DNA from: Bacteroidetes bacterium QH_7_62_13
GTDB taxonomy: Bacteria > Bacteroidota > Rhodothermia > Rhodothermales > Salinibacteraceae
Assembly (NCBI GenBank): GCA_003023365.1
Contig: PXTG01000097.1
Location: forward strand, 1-34,591
Length of the DNA stretch: 34,591 bases
Direction of reading: 5' to 3'
Position 1 is the stretch's first letter; each line of letters begins with the position of its first letter. Below are positions 9,943 through 19,060 of the stretch, piece after piece. The position numbers were made by a program, and so were the translations under genes. The notes under the pieces were generated by a model. That model saw only the letters and a program-made list of their open reading frames with translations, did not search any database and was not told the DNA's origin.

Positions 9943-11211
9943 ATGACGGACAGGGCCATGTCCCCTTCGATCTGCACCTCTTCCTCACGTTCCCGGCTCA
10001 GTCCTCCCCTCCGGCTTTTCCTGGCAACGATTGGTGTACTGGTGCTTCTGGGCGTAGAGACGGCCCCGGCGACGGCGCTCGTCGAAGATGTGCTATTTAC
10101 CGCCCGGTCCGACGGCCAGGGATACGTGATTCGCGTCCGCACGGCGGACACGATTAAAGCATACGGCATGCCTCGCTCCGCCGGCGAGCATACGATCGAG
10201 TGGGTGCTCTACAACACGGCCCTCCACGACAACTACCGGAAGGGATCCGCCAAGGGCCCAGTCAACCGCTACAGCACGACGACCCGGAATGGACACCTCA
10301 TTCTTCGGTTTGAGCTGGACCCGGAGCGCTCCGTAGACCCGAAGGTCTACCGGGACGGCGCCTCCAATGATCTCCTCCTGAACCTGGCGTACCGGGACGG
10401 AAGCGTCCCGGTGGCGGACGCCCAACAGGAATCGTCCTCCGGAGTGGTTCAACAAGCCTCTACCCCGTCCCAGCCCCCAAATGGAGCTTCGGAGGCCGCC
10501 CGCGAGCGGTGGAAGCTTGACACGGTAGTCATCGACCCGGGGCACGGCGGCAAGGATCCCGGCGCCACGGCCAACGGGCTCTACGAGAAGGACATCGTGC
10601 TGGACGTCGCGCACAAGCTCGGCACGTACGTCGAAAACCGGCTCGGCGTCAACGTCGTCTATACCCGTACGGACGACCGCTTCATTCCGCTGGAGGAGCG
10701 CGGACACATGGCCAACGAGGCCGGCGCCAAGCTCTTTATCTCCATTCACGCCAACGCGTCTCGTGCCCGCTCCGCATACGGGAGTAGCACCTACTTCCTC
10801 GGTCCCTCCAAGACCGACGCCGCCGAGAAGGTAATGGAGCGGGAGAACAGCGTGATCAAGTACGAGGAAAACACCGAGCGGTACGAAAACTACGACGAGC
10901 AGGCCCTCGTCCGGCAGACGCTCACTCAGAGCGCGTACATGCGCCAGAGCGAACAGCTGGCGTCCTCGATCCAAACGCAATTTGACGAGCGCGTCCACCG
11001 GAAAGATCGGGGCGTCCACCAGGCCGGCTTCTACGTTCTGTGGAGTGCTTCCATGCCGTCGGTCCTCGTCGAACTCGGTTTCATGACCAATCCGAAGGAG
11101 GCCCGGTACCTCAATAGCGACCAGGGACAAACCTATCTGGCCAGCGCCATCTTCCGTGCGGTCCGATCCTACAAGAAGCAGTACGAAAAGGGAATCTTCG
11201 CTGGCGAGTAG
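9943..11211 (+). CDS. N-acetylmuramoyl-L-alanine amidase (AmiC/Amidase_3 type)
   Basis: 'VVIDPGHGGKDPGATANGLYEKDIVLDVAHKLG', 'FISIHANAS', 'SVLVELGFMTNPKEARYL'; N-terminal AMIN-like beta region. Start uncertain (9844, 9943 or 9958). Confidence 0.93.
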   Translation: MTDRAMSPSICTSSSRSRLSPPLRLFLATIGVLVLLGVETAPATALVEDVLFTARSDGQGYVIRVRTADTIKAYGMPRSAGEHTIEWVLYNTALHDNYRKGSAKGPVNRYSTTTRNGHLILRFELDPERSVDPKVYRDGASNDLLLNLAYRDGSVPVADAQQESSSGVVQQASTPSQPPNGASEAARERWKLDTVVIDPGHGGKDPGATANGLYEKDIVLDVAHKLGTYVENRLGVNVVYTRTDDRFIPLEERGHMANEAGAKLFISIHANASRARSAYGSSTYFLGPSKTDAAEKVMERENSVIKYEENTERYENYDEQALVRQTLTQSAYMRQSEQLASSIQTQFDERVHRKDRGVHQAGFYVLWSASMPSVLVELGFMTNPKEARYLNSDQGQTYLASAIFRAVRSYKKQYEKGIFAGE

Positions 11212-11244
11212 TCGCTGAGGCGGTCGAGTAATCGCTGAGGCGAT
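11205..11244 (+). repeat. Two-copy 20-bp tandem repeat at the amidase stop codon
   Basis: CGAGTAGTCGCTGAGGCGGT followed by CGAGTAATCGCTGAGGCGAT, 18/20 identical. Confidence 0.85.
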
Positions 11245-11429
11245 TCTCTTACCCCCGCCGCCGAAACTCGTCCCGTACACATGCGACGCGCGGAGCAGTT
11301 CGGGGGCCCTCGTTACGCCCGTCCCGTTGCCGGCGGCTTTCCTTCTGTGCGATGCCTCCGCTGGGGCCACGGTGCCGCCCATCGAAGGCGTCCCCCCGAA
11401 AGCATTCGTCATCTCTCCCCCCAAGTGCC

Positions 11430-11996
11430 ATGCGTTCCTCCTTCCTCCTCTCTACTTTCGTCCTCGCCCTCCTTCTCGCGGGCTGCGACGCCACCAGCCC
11501 CCAGAGCACGGTGATTCTAAACGCGAATTCGCCGGAGTCTCCGACTACCGAGTACACGTTCTCCTACGACCCCAGCGAGTCGGGGGCCATCACGGTACAA
11601 TCCCAAAGCGACGACAACTTGACCTCCACCTTGGAGACGAACGGATTCCGCCGAGACGACATTACGTCGGCCCGAGTCGATAGCGTCAAGCTCGAACGCC
11701 TATCGCCGAAAGGTTTGTCGCGGGCCGAACGAGCCGTATTCGATTACCTCCAGGGCGCAACCGTCTACCTCGGTTCGAATACAGACGGGCCCAGAATTGC
11801 GGAGGCGTCGTTTCAGACGACCGACGAGCGGGAGATATCGCTCCCCGTACAGACCGCCGACGTCACCGGAACCGTAAAGAGCGGACCGACCCGTGCTTTC
11901 TTACGACTCGACACGGCCGACGAGTCGAGGCCTGATCGCAACCGAGATCGAGTCAGGGTTACGGTATACTTCCGAATTGAAGTACGGAGCGTGTAG
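11430..11996 (+). CDS. Lipoprotein of unknown function
   Basis: MRSSFLLSTFVLALLLAGCDATSPQ: signal peptide with lipobox LAGC; remainder unrecognised. Confidence 0.7.
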   Translation: MRSSFLLSTFVLALLLAGCDATSPQSTVILNANSPESPTTEYTFSYDPSESGAITVQSQSDDNLTSTLETNGFRRDDITSARVDSVKLERLSPKGLSRAERAVFDYLQGATVYLGSNTDGPRIAEASFQTTDEREISLPVQTADVTGTVKSGPTRAFLRLDTADESRPDRNRDRVRVTVYFRIEVRSV

Positions 11997-12018
11997 AGGA
12001 CCACGCCCTTGTGCCCCT

Positions 12019-12417
12019 CTACCGTACGGCGTCGCAGGAGATCTCGACCCGGGCGTTGCGGGGCAGCGCCGATACCTCCATCGCCTGTCGGGCCGGGGAC
12101 TGCTCGTTAAAGTACCGGGCGTAGACCTCGTTGACCTGCGCGTAATCGCTGACGTCCGTCAGGAGCACCTCGCAGCGCACAACGTTCTCGAACGTCATGC
12201 TCGCCGCCTTGAGAATCGCTCCAATGTTTTCGAGCACCCGCTCGGTTTCTGCCTCGATGCTTCCGTCAATCATGCTCCCCGTCTCCGGATCGATTGCGAT
12301 TTGGCCGGACACATACAACTGATCGTTCACGAGCACGCCCTGACTGTACGGCCCGATGGCCGCCGGGGCGAGAGGGGTCGTAACGATACTGCGAGAGGCG
12401 GAGGTGGAGGTAGACAT
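12019..12417 (-). CDS. ridA: RidA family protein (reactive intermediate/imine deaminase)
   Basis: 'APAAIGPYSQGVLVNDQLYVSGQIAIDPETGSM' and 'NARVEISCDAVR' match the RidA/YjgF family. Confidence 0.94.
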   Translation of the reverse strand: MSTSTSASRSIVTTPLAPAAIGPYSQGVLVNDQLYVSGQIAIDPETGSMIDGSIEAETERVLENIGAILKAASMTFENVVRCEVLLTDVSDYAQVNEVYARYFNEQSPARQAMEVSALPRNARVEISCDAVR

Positions 12418-12709
12418 AACGGGTCAAGGATGGGATCGCGGAAAAACGTGACACCCGTTAAGATTTGTCTGCTGGGAACGTGGTACAAGCGAATATTTTC
12501 TGAAGAGCCGCTTCCTCGAACGCCCGACGCTGATTCCCCGAACTCCGTTCGCTCGGCCCGGCCTGCGCCGACTGCGGTACTCTCCGTTCGCGTTCAATTC
12601 TGCGGGAAGTCCCGGCCTTGCTCCCCCGGCTTCCCGGAACGCCACTCTATAGAAATCAGTTCGACTGTATCTCCAATCAAATACCCTCCATTCATCCGCC
12701 CCCTTAGTT

Positions 12710-13861
12710 ATGGGCAAGAAGGGACGCGTGCTCGTCGCCATGAGCGGTGGTGTCGACTCGTCGGTCACCGCCGTGCTGCTCGACGAGCGCGGCTACGACG
12801 TCGTCGGCCTCACCATGAAGACATGGGACTATTCCACCAGTGGCGGACGCGACGATAAGGAGGTGGGGTGCTGCTCCATCGAGTCGATGAATGACGCCCG
12901 CGTCGTGGCCACCAAGCACGGCTTCCCCCACTTCGTCGTCGACCTGCGGGAGGAATTCGGCGACTGGGTGATCGAGCGATTCACCAACGAATACCTCTCG
13001 GGACGTACGCCCAATCCGTGCGTGCTCTGCAACACCCACATCAAGTGGGACGCCCTCCTACAGCGGGCCGACGACCTGGACTGCGAATACATCGCCACCG
13101 GTCATTACGCCAACGTCCGCTACGACGAAGACCTGGAGCGGTACGTGCTGAGCCGAGGGAAGGACCTGAACAAGGATCAGAGCTACGCCCTCTGGGGACT
13201 GCCCCAGGAGCATCTGGCCCGGTCCCTCTTTCCACTCGGCGCCTACGAAAAGCCCGAGATTCGCGAAATGGCCGCCGAGTTCGGCCTCGATAACGTGGCC
13301 GACAAGCCCGACTCCTATGAGATCTGCTTCATTCCAGATAACGATTATCCCCGCTTCCTGAAAGATCGGGTCGATGGGCTGGAGGAGGAGGTGAGCGGCG
13401 GCAAGTTTGTTCTAAGCGACGGCACCGTCGTTGGCGAACACGACGGCTACCCCTTCTACACCATTGGCCAGCGCCGAGGGCTAGACCTCGCTCTCGGAGA
13501 ACGCGTCTACGTGACCGACATCGACCCGGAGACGAATACGATTACCGTGGGGCCGAGGGAGGAGCTCATGGAGCAGACCCTGACGGCCCACGAGATCAAC
13601 CTCGTGAAGTACCCCGAGCTCGACGAGGAACAACCCGCCTGGGGGACCATCCGCTACAACGACGACGGGGCCGGGTGCCTCGCGTGGCAGCCCGACGACG
13701 ACACCTTGAAGGTGGCCTTTAGTGAACCGCGTCGCGCCATCACGCCGGGCCAGAGCCTCGTGCTCTACGAAGACGACGACGTGCTCGGCGGCGGCTGGAT
13801 CCAGGAGGTAGGAAGCGAGACCCTCGAGACATCCGACCAAGTTGCCGATGCCCATGCCTGA
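12710..13861 (+). CDS. mnmA: tRNA-specific 2-thiouridylase MnmA
   Basis: PP-loop 'VLVAMSGGVDSSVTAVLL', catalytic Cys in 'GRTPNPCVLCNTHIKWDALL', second Cys in 'SYEICFIPDNDY'. Confidence 0.96.
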   Translation: MGKKGRVLVAMSGGVDSSVTAVLLDERGYDVVGLTMKTWDYSTSGGRDDKEVGCCSIESMNDARVVATKHGFPHFVVDLREEFGDWVIERFTNEYLSGRTPNPCVLCNTHIKWDALLQRADDLDCEYIATGHYANVRYDEDLERYVLSRGKDLNKDQSYALWGLPQEHLARSLFPLGAYEKPEIREMAAEFGLDNVADKPDSYEICFIPDNDYPRFLKDRVDGLEEEVSGGKFVLSDGTVVGEHDGYPFYTIGQRRGLDLALGERVYVTDIDPETNTITVGPREELMEQTLTAHEINLVKYPELDEEQPAWGTIRYNDDGAGCLAWQPDDDTLKVAFSEPRRAITPGQSLVLYEDDDVLGGGWIQEVGSETLETSDQVADAHA

Positions 13862-14252
13862 ACGTCCCGCCTCCCTGTCCGCGCACTCGTCCCTGTGGCT
13901 TGCTGCGATGAGCGTCACGCTTGCGCTCGTCGGCTGCGCCCCGAACGAGCAGCATACAAGCCCGGAAGAAGCAGCTTCGACTCCCCCTCCGGATACAACG
14001 ACCCGTTCTGTGACCGACGATACCATTCAGGGAACCGGGACCATTCGCTACGTGGACCTCGAAGGGGGCTTCTACGGCCTCGTCGCCTCCGACGGAACGA
14101 AGTACGACCCCACGCCCCTCCCCGATAGCCTTCAGGTAGACGACCTCTCCGTTCGCTTTCGGGTGGAGGAGAAAGACACAATGACCACCCGCATGTGGGG
14201 ATCCCCAGTCGAGGTGATCGAGATCGAACGAATCGACGACGAAAACGAGTAG
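13854..14252 (+). CDS. Small lipoprotein of unknown function, overlapping the mnmA 3' end
   Basis: MPERPASLSAHSSLWLAAMSVTLALVGCAPNEQ lipobox; beta-rich domain 'GTIRYVDLEGGFYGLVASDGTKYDPTPLPDSLQVDDLSVRFRV'. Start may be 13848 or 13854. Confidence 0.7.
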   Translation: MPERPASLSAHSSLWLAAMSVTLALVGCAPNEQHTSPEEAASTPPPDTTTRSVTDDTIQGTGTIRYVDLEGGFYGLVASDGTKYDPTPLPDSLQVDDLSVRFRVEEKDTMTTRMWGSPVEVIEIERIDDENE

Positions 14253-14412
14253 GTTCCCGTTCTGTGCGGCCGATAACCGGTGTGGATGCGAGGAGGAGGG
14301 GGAACATTGAAATTCGCCACCTGGTTCAACATTCCAGTCTCACGCCCTAAGAATAACCGAGGCGTTGCGTTAAGGATCAAACGAAGAGTCCGATCGCGCA
14401 CGTCGAGCATAC

Positions 14413-15852
14413 ATGGAACGGACGGATTTGACGCGGATCGACGAGTTCACCTGGGAAATTCCGGACTCGTTCCGAGAATCGATGCGTGTTCCGGTGCGCA
14501 TCATTGCCAACGAGGATCTCATCGGAGACATCATTCGAGGAGAGGCGATCGATCAGGCCATCCAGACGGCGATGCTGCCCGGACTGGTTGGCCATCTTGT
14601 CGTTATGCCCGACGTGTACAGCGGCCAGGGCGCTCCCGTCGGCATTGTGGCCGTTTCGAAGTGGCCAGTGGGCACGATTGCCCCGGGCGCCATCGGCCAC
14701 GACATCAACACCGGCGTGCGCCTGCTCGGGTCGGACATTGACCTGAGCGAAGCCGAGGGCAACTTCGACGTTCTTGCCGACGCCTTGAAGGCGCACATTC
14801 CGAGCGGCTCCGAGGCCGAGGGCTCCCTTCACCTGAACAAGAGCGAGGTGGATCACGTGGCGCAGTCCGGCGCGCAATGGGCCCTCCGCAAGGACATGGC
14901 CCAGCAGGATGACCTCGTGCGGGCCGAAGAGGGCGGACGCCTCAACGAGGCCGACCCCGGGAAAGTGAGTGACGCGGCCCGATCGCTCGGCGCCCAGCAG
15001 CTCGGCACGCTTGGGGGCGGCGAACACTTCATCGAGATTCACGCCGTCGAAGAGGTCTTCAATCGCGCCGCCGCCGTAACGATGGGCTTGAAGGAGGATA
15101 CGATTGTCGCCCAAATTCATTGCGGCTCGCGGGGCTACGGCCGTCAGGTGTGTGCCGATTACATCGAGCGATTTCAGGACGTCGCTCCCAACTACGACAT
15201 TACACCGCCCGATCCGAACCTCGCCTGCGTGCCCCTCGAGTCGACGGAGGCGGAAGACTACATGGGCGCCATGCGGGCGGCTGCCAATTACGCCTACGCC
15301 AATCGGCAGGTGCTGGCCCACCGGGTCCGAGAAGTGTTTGACGACGCGCTGGAGGGAATGGGCAACCGCCTCAAGACGGTGTACGACGTGGCCCACAACC
15401 TCGGCCAGATTGAGATGCACCAGGTAGAGGGGAAGCACATGCGTTGCTACGTCCACCGGAAGGGGGCCGCGCGCGCCTTCGGTCCGGGCACACCCGGTAT
15501 TTCCTTACCGTACCGTGCTCTCGGTCAGCCGGTCCTCGTGCCCGGCAGCATGGGCGAGACATCCTGGGTGATGCTCGCCACGCGCGAGAGCATGCAGAAA
15601 AGCTTCGGGTCTGCGTGCCACGGGGCCGGTCGCACGATGAGTCGCCACGAAGCCAACCACCACGCCGACCCCGTAACGCTCGACGATGAACTTGAAGGGC
15701 AGGGCATACACGTTCGCTCCGGGGACGGTGCCTCTTCGGGAGGCGGCGTCAAGATCAAGGAAAACACCGACGCCATCGTCGAAACCGTGGCGGGTGCCCG
15801 CCTGGCGAGCAAGGTGGCTCGCCTGCGCCCCCTCGCTGTGGTCCATGGATAG
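14413..15852 (+). CDS. rtcB: RtcB-family RNA ligase (variant active site)
   Basis: 479 aa; 'VVMPDVYSGQGAPVG', 'GHDINTGVRLL', 'QLGTLGGGEHFIEI', 'IHCGSRGYG', 'VYDVAHNLGQIEMHQVEGKHMRCYVHRKGAARAFGPG', 'ACHGAGRTMSR'. Confidence 0.92.
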   Translation: MERTDLTRIDEFTWEIPDSFRESMRVPVRIIANEDLIGDIIRGEAIDQAIQTAMLPGLVGHLVVMPDVYSGQGAPVGIVAVSKWPVGTIAPGAIGHDINTGVRLLGSDIDLSEAEGNFDVLADALKAHIPSGSEAEGSLHLNKSEVDHVAQSGAQWALRKDMAQQDDLVRAEEGGRLNEADPGKVSDAARSLGAQQLGTLGGGEHFIEIHAVEEVFNRAAAVTMGLKEDTIVAQIHCGSRGYGRQVCADYIERFQDVAPNYDITPPDPNLACVPLESTEAEDYMGAMRAAANYAYANRQVLAHRVREVFDDALEGMGNRLKTVYDVAHNLGQIEMHQVEGKHMRCYVHRKGAARAFGPGTPGISLPYRALGQPVLVPGSMGETSWVMLATRESMQKSFGSACHGAGRTMSRHEANHHADPVTLDDELEGQGIHVRSGDGASSGGGVKIKENTDAIVETVAGARLASKVARLRPLAVVHG

Positions 15853-16025
15853 CGGCTCGTTTTCGGTCTCCAGGTGCCGGTGCACCGGCGTGGACCACGT
15901 ACGACCCCTGGCCGAGACGTTTCACGACCTTCACGGCCTTCTCAGCACAGGGGAGACACATGCCTGGGTCCGCCGCGTTGGTGGGGGTACTATCACCGGC
16001 TCGATCACCACTTCCGTTCCGTCCC

Positions 16026-16763
16026 ATGTCCGACCCCCAACAAGGTCCTCACCTTCTTCTCGTTGAAGACGACAGCGAGCTCAGCACGAGTCTCGTCCTC
16101 TACCTGGAGTCGGAAGGATACGAGGTGACGCTGGCTGAGGACGGGGAGGAGGCAGAGGAGGCAGCAACGCGACTCCCCGGGTATGACCTCATCATCCTGG
16201 ATGCCAAATTGCCGGAGCAGAACGGCTTCGAAGTGCTACGCCAAGCCCGCGAACAGGGCGTACGCACTCCTGTGCTGATGCTCACCGGCCTTGGTGATCA
16301 CGAGGATAAGATGCGGGGCTTTCAGGTAGGCACCGACGATTACCTTACCAAGCCGTTCGAGACGGAAGAACTCCTCGCCCGCATCGACGCCCTCCTTCGT
16401 CGCGAGGCACAGGCCGACGAAGAAGGCGGCGTGTTCGACGTCGGCGGCCTTCGCGTGAACCTCAACGCCGACGAGGTGACGAAAACGGATGGGTCCTCAG
16501 TCGAACTGACGGATCTTGAATACGCTTTGCTTGCCTACCTGCTCCGGCGCCGCGGCCGGACGGCCACCCGTGAGCAGATTCTCCGCGACGTGTGGGACCT
16601 GCCCTCCGAGGTCGAAACGCGGACGATTGACCGACACGTCAACGCCCTGCGTGACGTGATGGCCGGGGAAGACGAGGACTCCTGGGCCATCCAGAGCGTG
16701 TACGGCATCGGGTACAAACTCGAAGGGGCCGAGCGCGTCGAGGAGTCAACGGAAACGACTTGA
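16026..16763 (+). CDS. OmpR/PhoB-family response regulator (no adjacent kinase)
   Basis: Receiver 'LLVEDDSELSTSLVLYLESEGYEV...DLIILDAKLPEQNGFEVL...LTGLGD...GTDDYLTKPF' plus winged helix 'TIDRHVNALRDVM...IQSVYGIGYKLE'. Confidence 0.94.
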   Translation: MSDPQQGPHLLLVEDDSELSTSLVLYLESEGYEVTLAEDGEEAEEAATRLPGYDLIILDAKLPEQNGFEVLRQAREQGVRTPVLMLTGLGDHEDKMRGFQVGTDDYLTKPFETEELLARIDALLRREAQADEEGGVFDVGGLRVNLNADEVTKTDGSSVELTDLEYALLAYLLRRRGRTATREQILRDVWDLPSEVETRTIDRHVNALRDVMAGEDEDSWAIQSVYGIGYKLEGAERVEESTETT

Positions 16764-16768
16764 CTTCT

Positions 16769-16790
16769 CACCCGGCTGAAGCCGGAGGGT
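16769..16790. terminator. GC-rich hairpin between convergent response regulators (terminator or mobile-element end)
   Basis: CACCCGGCTGAAGCCGGAGGGTTT: CCGGC-TGAA-GCCGG stem-loop with flanking ACC/GGT, 6 bp after the stop codon. Confidence 0.45.
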
Positions 16791-16970
16791 TTACTGCTCC
16801 TTCGCGCATCCTCAATACTCTAACGCCGCCGAAGATCGGGGGGATCAGCGCTAACGGGAGAGCGGATTGGTACCGGGAGGCTCCCCCTGATCCAACGCTG
16901 AACGTTGATGAGAGGCACGGGACTGGGAACCGCCTGTCTTTCTTTGTCGACATCTCAGACGGCGAGTGCC

Positions 16971-17681
16971 TCAATCGTCTTCGAACCGGTACCCGATGCC
17001 GTAGACCGTCTCGATGTAGGTAGGGGCCGACGGATCGGGCTCGATTTTTTTCCGGACCGACGCCATGTGGCGGTCGATCGTCCGGGTGATAATGTTCTCG
17101 TCGATTCCCCACACGTCTCGAAGGAGTTGCTTGCGCGTGACGGTCCGCCCCTCGTGCTGGGTGAGGTAGCGGAGAATGTCAAACTCCAGGGCCGTGAACT
17201 CAACCTCCTCGTCGCCCCGATACGCCTCGTGGGTCGTGAAGTTAATTTCCACGTCCCCGATCTCGTAGATATCCATCGGCGCCTCGGACGGAGGCATGGT
17301 TCGCTGGAGGATGGCCTTGACCCGGGCAGCCAACTCCTCCACATTGAAGGGCTTCGTGATGTAATCGTCGGCCCCAAGCCCGAAGCCTTTGAGCTTCGAC
17401 TCCTGCTCTCCACGAGCGGTGATCATGAGGATAGGGGCACTGAAGCCCATCTCCTGCGACTCGCGAAGGACATCGAATCCGTCCTTCTTCGGCAACATCA
17501 CGTCGAGAAGGACCACGTCGCACTTCTCCATCTCCCGCATCAGCCGAAGGGCCTCCTCCCCATCTTCGGCCGTCTGCACCTCGTACTCCTCAAGTTCAAA
17601 GTACTCCTCCAGCCCCATGAGGATGTCGGGATCATCCTCCACAATGAGCATGTGATAGGTCCGATCCGTCGTCTTCGACAT
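16971..17681 (-). CDS. OmpR/PhoB-family response regulator (no adjacent kinase)
   Basis: MSKTTDRTYHMLIVEDDPDILMGLEEYFELEEYEVQTAEDGEEALRLM...VVLLDVMLPKKDGFDVL...GADDYITKPF; C-terminal 'RTIDRHMASVRKKIEPDPSAPTYIETVYGIGYRFED'. Confidence 0.94.
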   Translation of the reverse strand: MSKTTDRTYHMLIVEDDPDILMGLEEYFELEEYEVQTAEDGEEALRLMREMEKCDVVLLDVMLPKKDGFDVLRESQEMGFSAPILMITARGEQESKLKGFGLGADDYITKPFNVEELAARVKAILQRTMPPSEAPMDIYEIGDVEINFTTHEAYRGDEEVEFTALEFDILRYLTQHEGRTVTRKQLLRDVWGIDENIITRTIDRHMASVRKKIEPDPSAPTYIETVYGIGYRFEDD

Positions 17682-17938
17682 AACAGAAAGTAGTGCTGCG
17701 TGAAAAGGAATGGGCGGCGGGACGAGAACTGGCCCGACTACACGAACGGAACTGCATCGCTGCAATATACACGGGAGCGAATCTGTTCCGACTGGAAAAT
17801 CTGCGAACAGTCAGAAAAAGCGCGGCAACACGAGCGAAAACGGGGCGTCTCGTGGACACCGAGACGTCCATCTCCGTATGGGCAACTTGTTGATTGCTTT
17901 CCTCCTCACGACGATTGTCTGACCGATCCTCCCGACGC

Positions 17939-19009
17939 ATGACCGACGACACGAAATCTTTCTTCTTCGATCTGCTCGACACCCCGAGCCCCACCGGCTT
18001 CGAGACGCCGGGCCAGCGCGTATGGGCCGATTACGTCCGCGATCACGTCGACGCCGTGGATACCGACGCGTACGGCACCGCCTGGGCCACCCTGGACGGC
18101 TCGGACAGCGATGCGCCCCGCCTGATGCTCGACGCGCACGTAGACGAGATCGGCTTCATGGTGCGCCACATCACCGACGACGGCTTTATCTACGTCAATC
18201 GCATCGGCGGCTCCGACCGTGCCATCGCGCGGGGCCTGCGGGTGCGCGTGCTGGGCGACGACGGCCCAGTGACCGGCGTGGTGGGTAATACAGCCATCCA
18301 CATCCGCGACACCAAAAACGAGAAGGTGCCGAAGGTGCACGAGCTGTTCGTGGACGTAGGAGCCGAGGACAAGGACGGCGTCCACGACCTCGGTATTCGC
18401 GTGGGTCACCCCATGGTGTTCGACGTCTCCCCCACCGAACTTTCGGACACGCGTATCAGCGCCCGCGCCATCGACAACCGGCTCGGCGGTTTCATTATCG
18501 CACAGGTTCTGGAACGCCTTGCCGACGACCGACCCGCCTCGACGGTCCAAGGTGCCAACTCGGTACAGGAGGAAATCGGCGGGCACGGGGCCGAGATGGT
18601 AACCCACCGTCTGGAACCGGACCTCGCCGTCGCCTTCGACGTGACCCACGCTACTGGCTCGCCCGGCATCAGCAGCACGGAGCACGGGGAGGTCAAGATG
18701 GGCGAGGGACCGGCCATCACGCACGGCACCTCCACCCATCCGCAGGTCGTGCAGCGCCTCATGCAGGTGGCCGAGCAGGAGGACATTTCCCTCCAGCACG
18801 AACCCAGCGCGCGCCGCACCGGCACCGACACCGATTCGATCTTCAAGAGCCGAAGCGGCGTGCCCAGCGGCCTGGTCTCCGTCCCACTCCGCTACATGCA
18901 CTCCACCGTCGAGGTCGTGGACACCGACGACATCGAGCAGTGCGTGCAACTGCTTACGGCATTTGCGCGATCGCTCGACGCGGACGACGAGTTTGGCGTC
19001 ACCCTGTAG
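17939..19009 (+). CDS. M42 family metallopeptidase (glutamyl aminopeptidase/endoglucanase-like)
   Basis: 'DTPSPTGFETPGQRVW', 'MLDAHVDEIGFMVRHITDDGFI', 'SARAIDNRLGGFI', 'VQEEIGGHGAEM', 'THGTSTHPQVVQRLM'. Confidence 0.93.
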   Translation: MTDDTKSFFFDLLDTPSPTGFETPGQRVWADYVRDHVDAVDTDAYGTAWATLDGSDSDAPRLMLDAHVDEIGFMVRHITDDGFIYVNRIGGSDRAIARGLRVRVLGDDGPVTGVVGNTAIHIRDTKNEKVPKVHELFVDVGAEDKDGVHDLGIRVGHPMVFDVSPTELSDTRISARAIDNRLGGFIIAQVLERLADDRPASTVQGANSVQEEIGGHGAEMVTHRLEPDLAVAFDVTHATGSPGISSTEHGEVKMGEGPAITHGTSTHPQVVQRLMQVAEQEDISLQHEPSARRTGTDTDSIFKSRSGVPSGLVSVPLRYMHSTVEVVDTDDIEQCVQLLTAFARSLDADDEFGVTL

Positions 19010-19060
19010 CCCCCGAAAAGGGCCGCCGCTTTCGTTCTTCCCCCCTCCGGTTCCATCACG

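Noticed and set aside
10093-11424. 443-aa minus-strand ORF
   Set aside because: Antisense to the AmiC-type amidase; no domain signal.
14377-15456. 359-aa minus-strand ORF
   Set aside because: Antisense to the RtcB-family gene; shadow ORF.
15876-15889. GCCGGTGCACCGGC 14-bp palindrome after rtcB
   Set aside because: No T tract and short; expected by chance in GC-rich DNA, so not called as a terminator.
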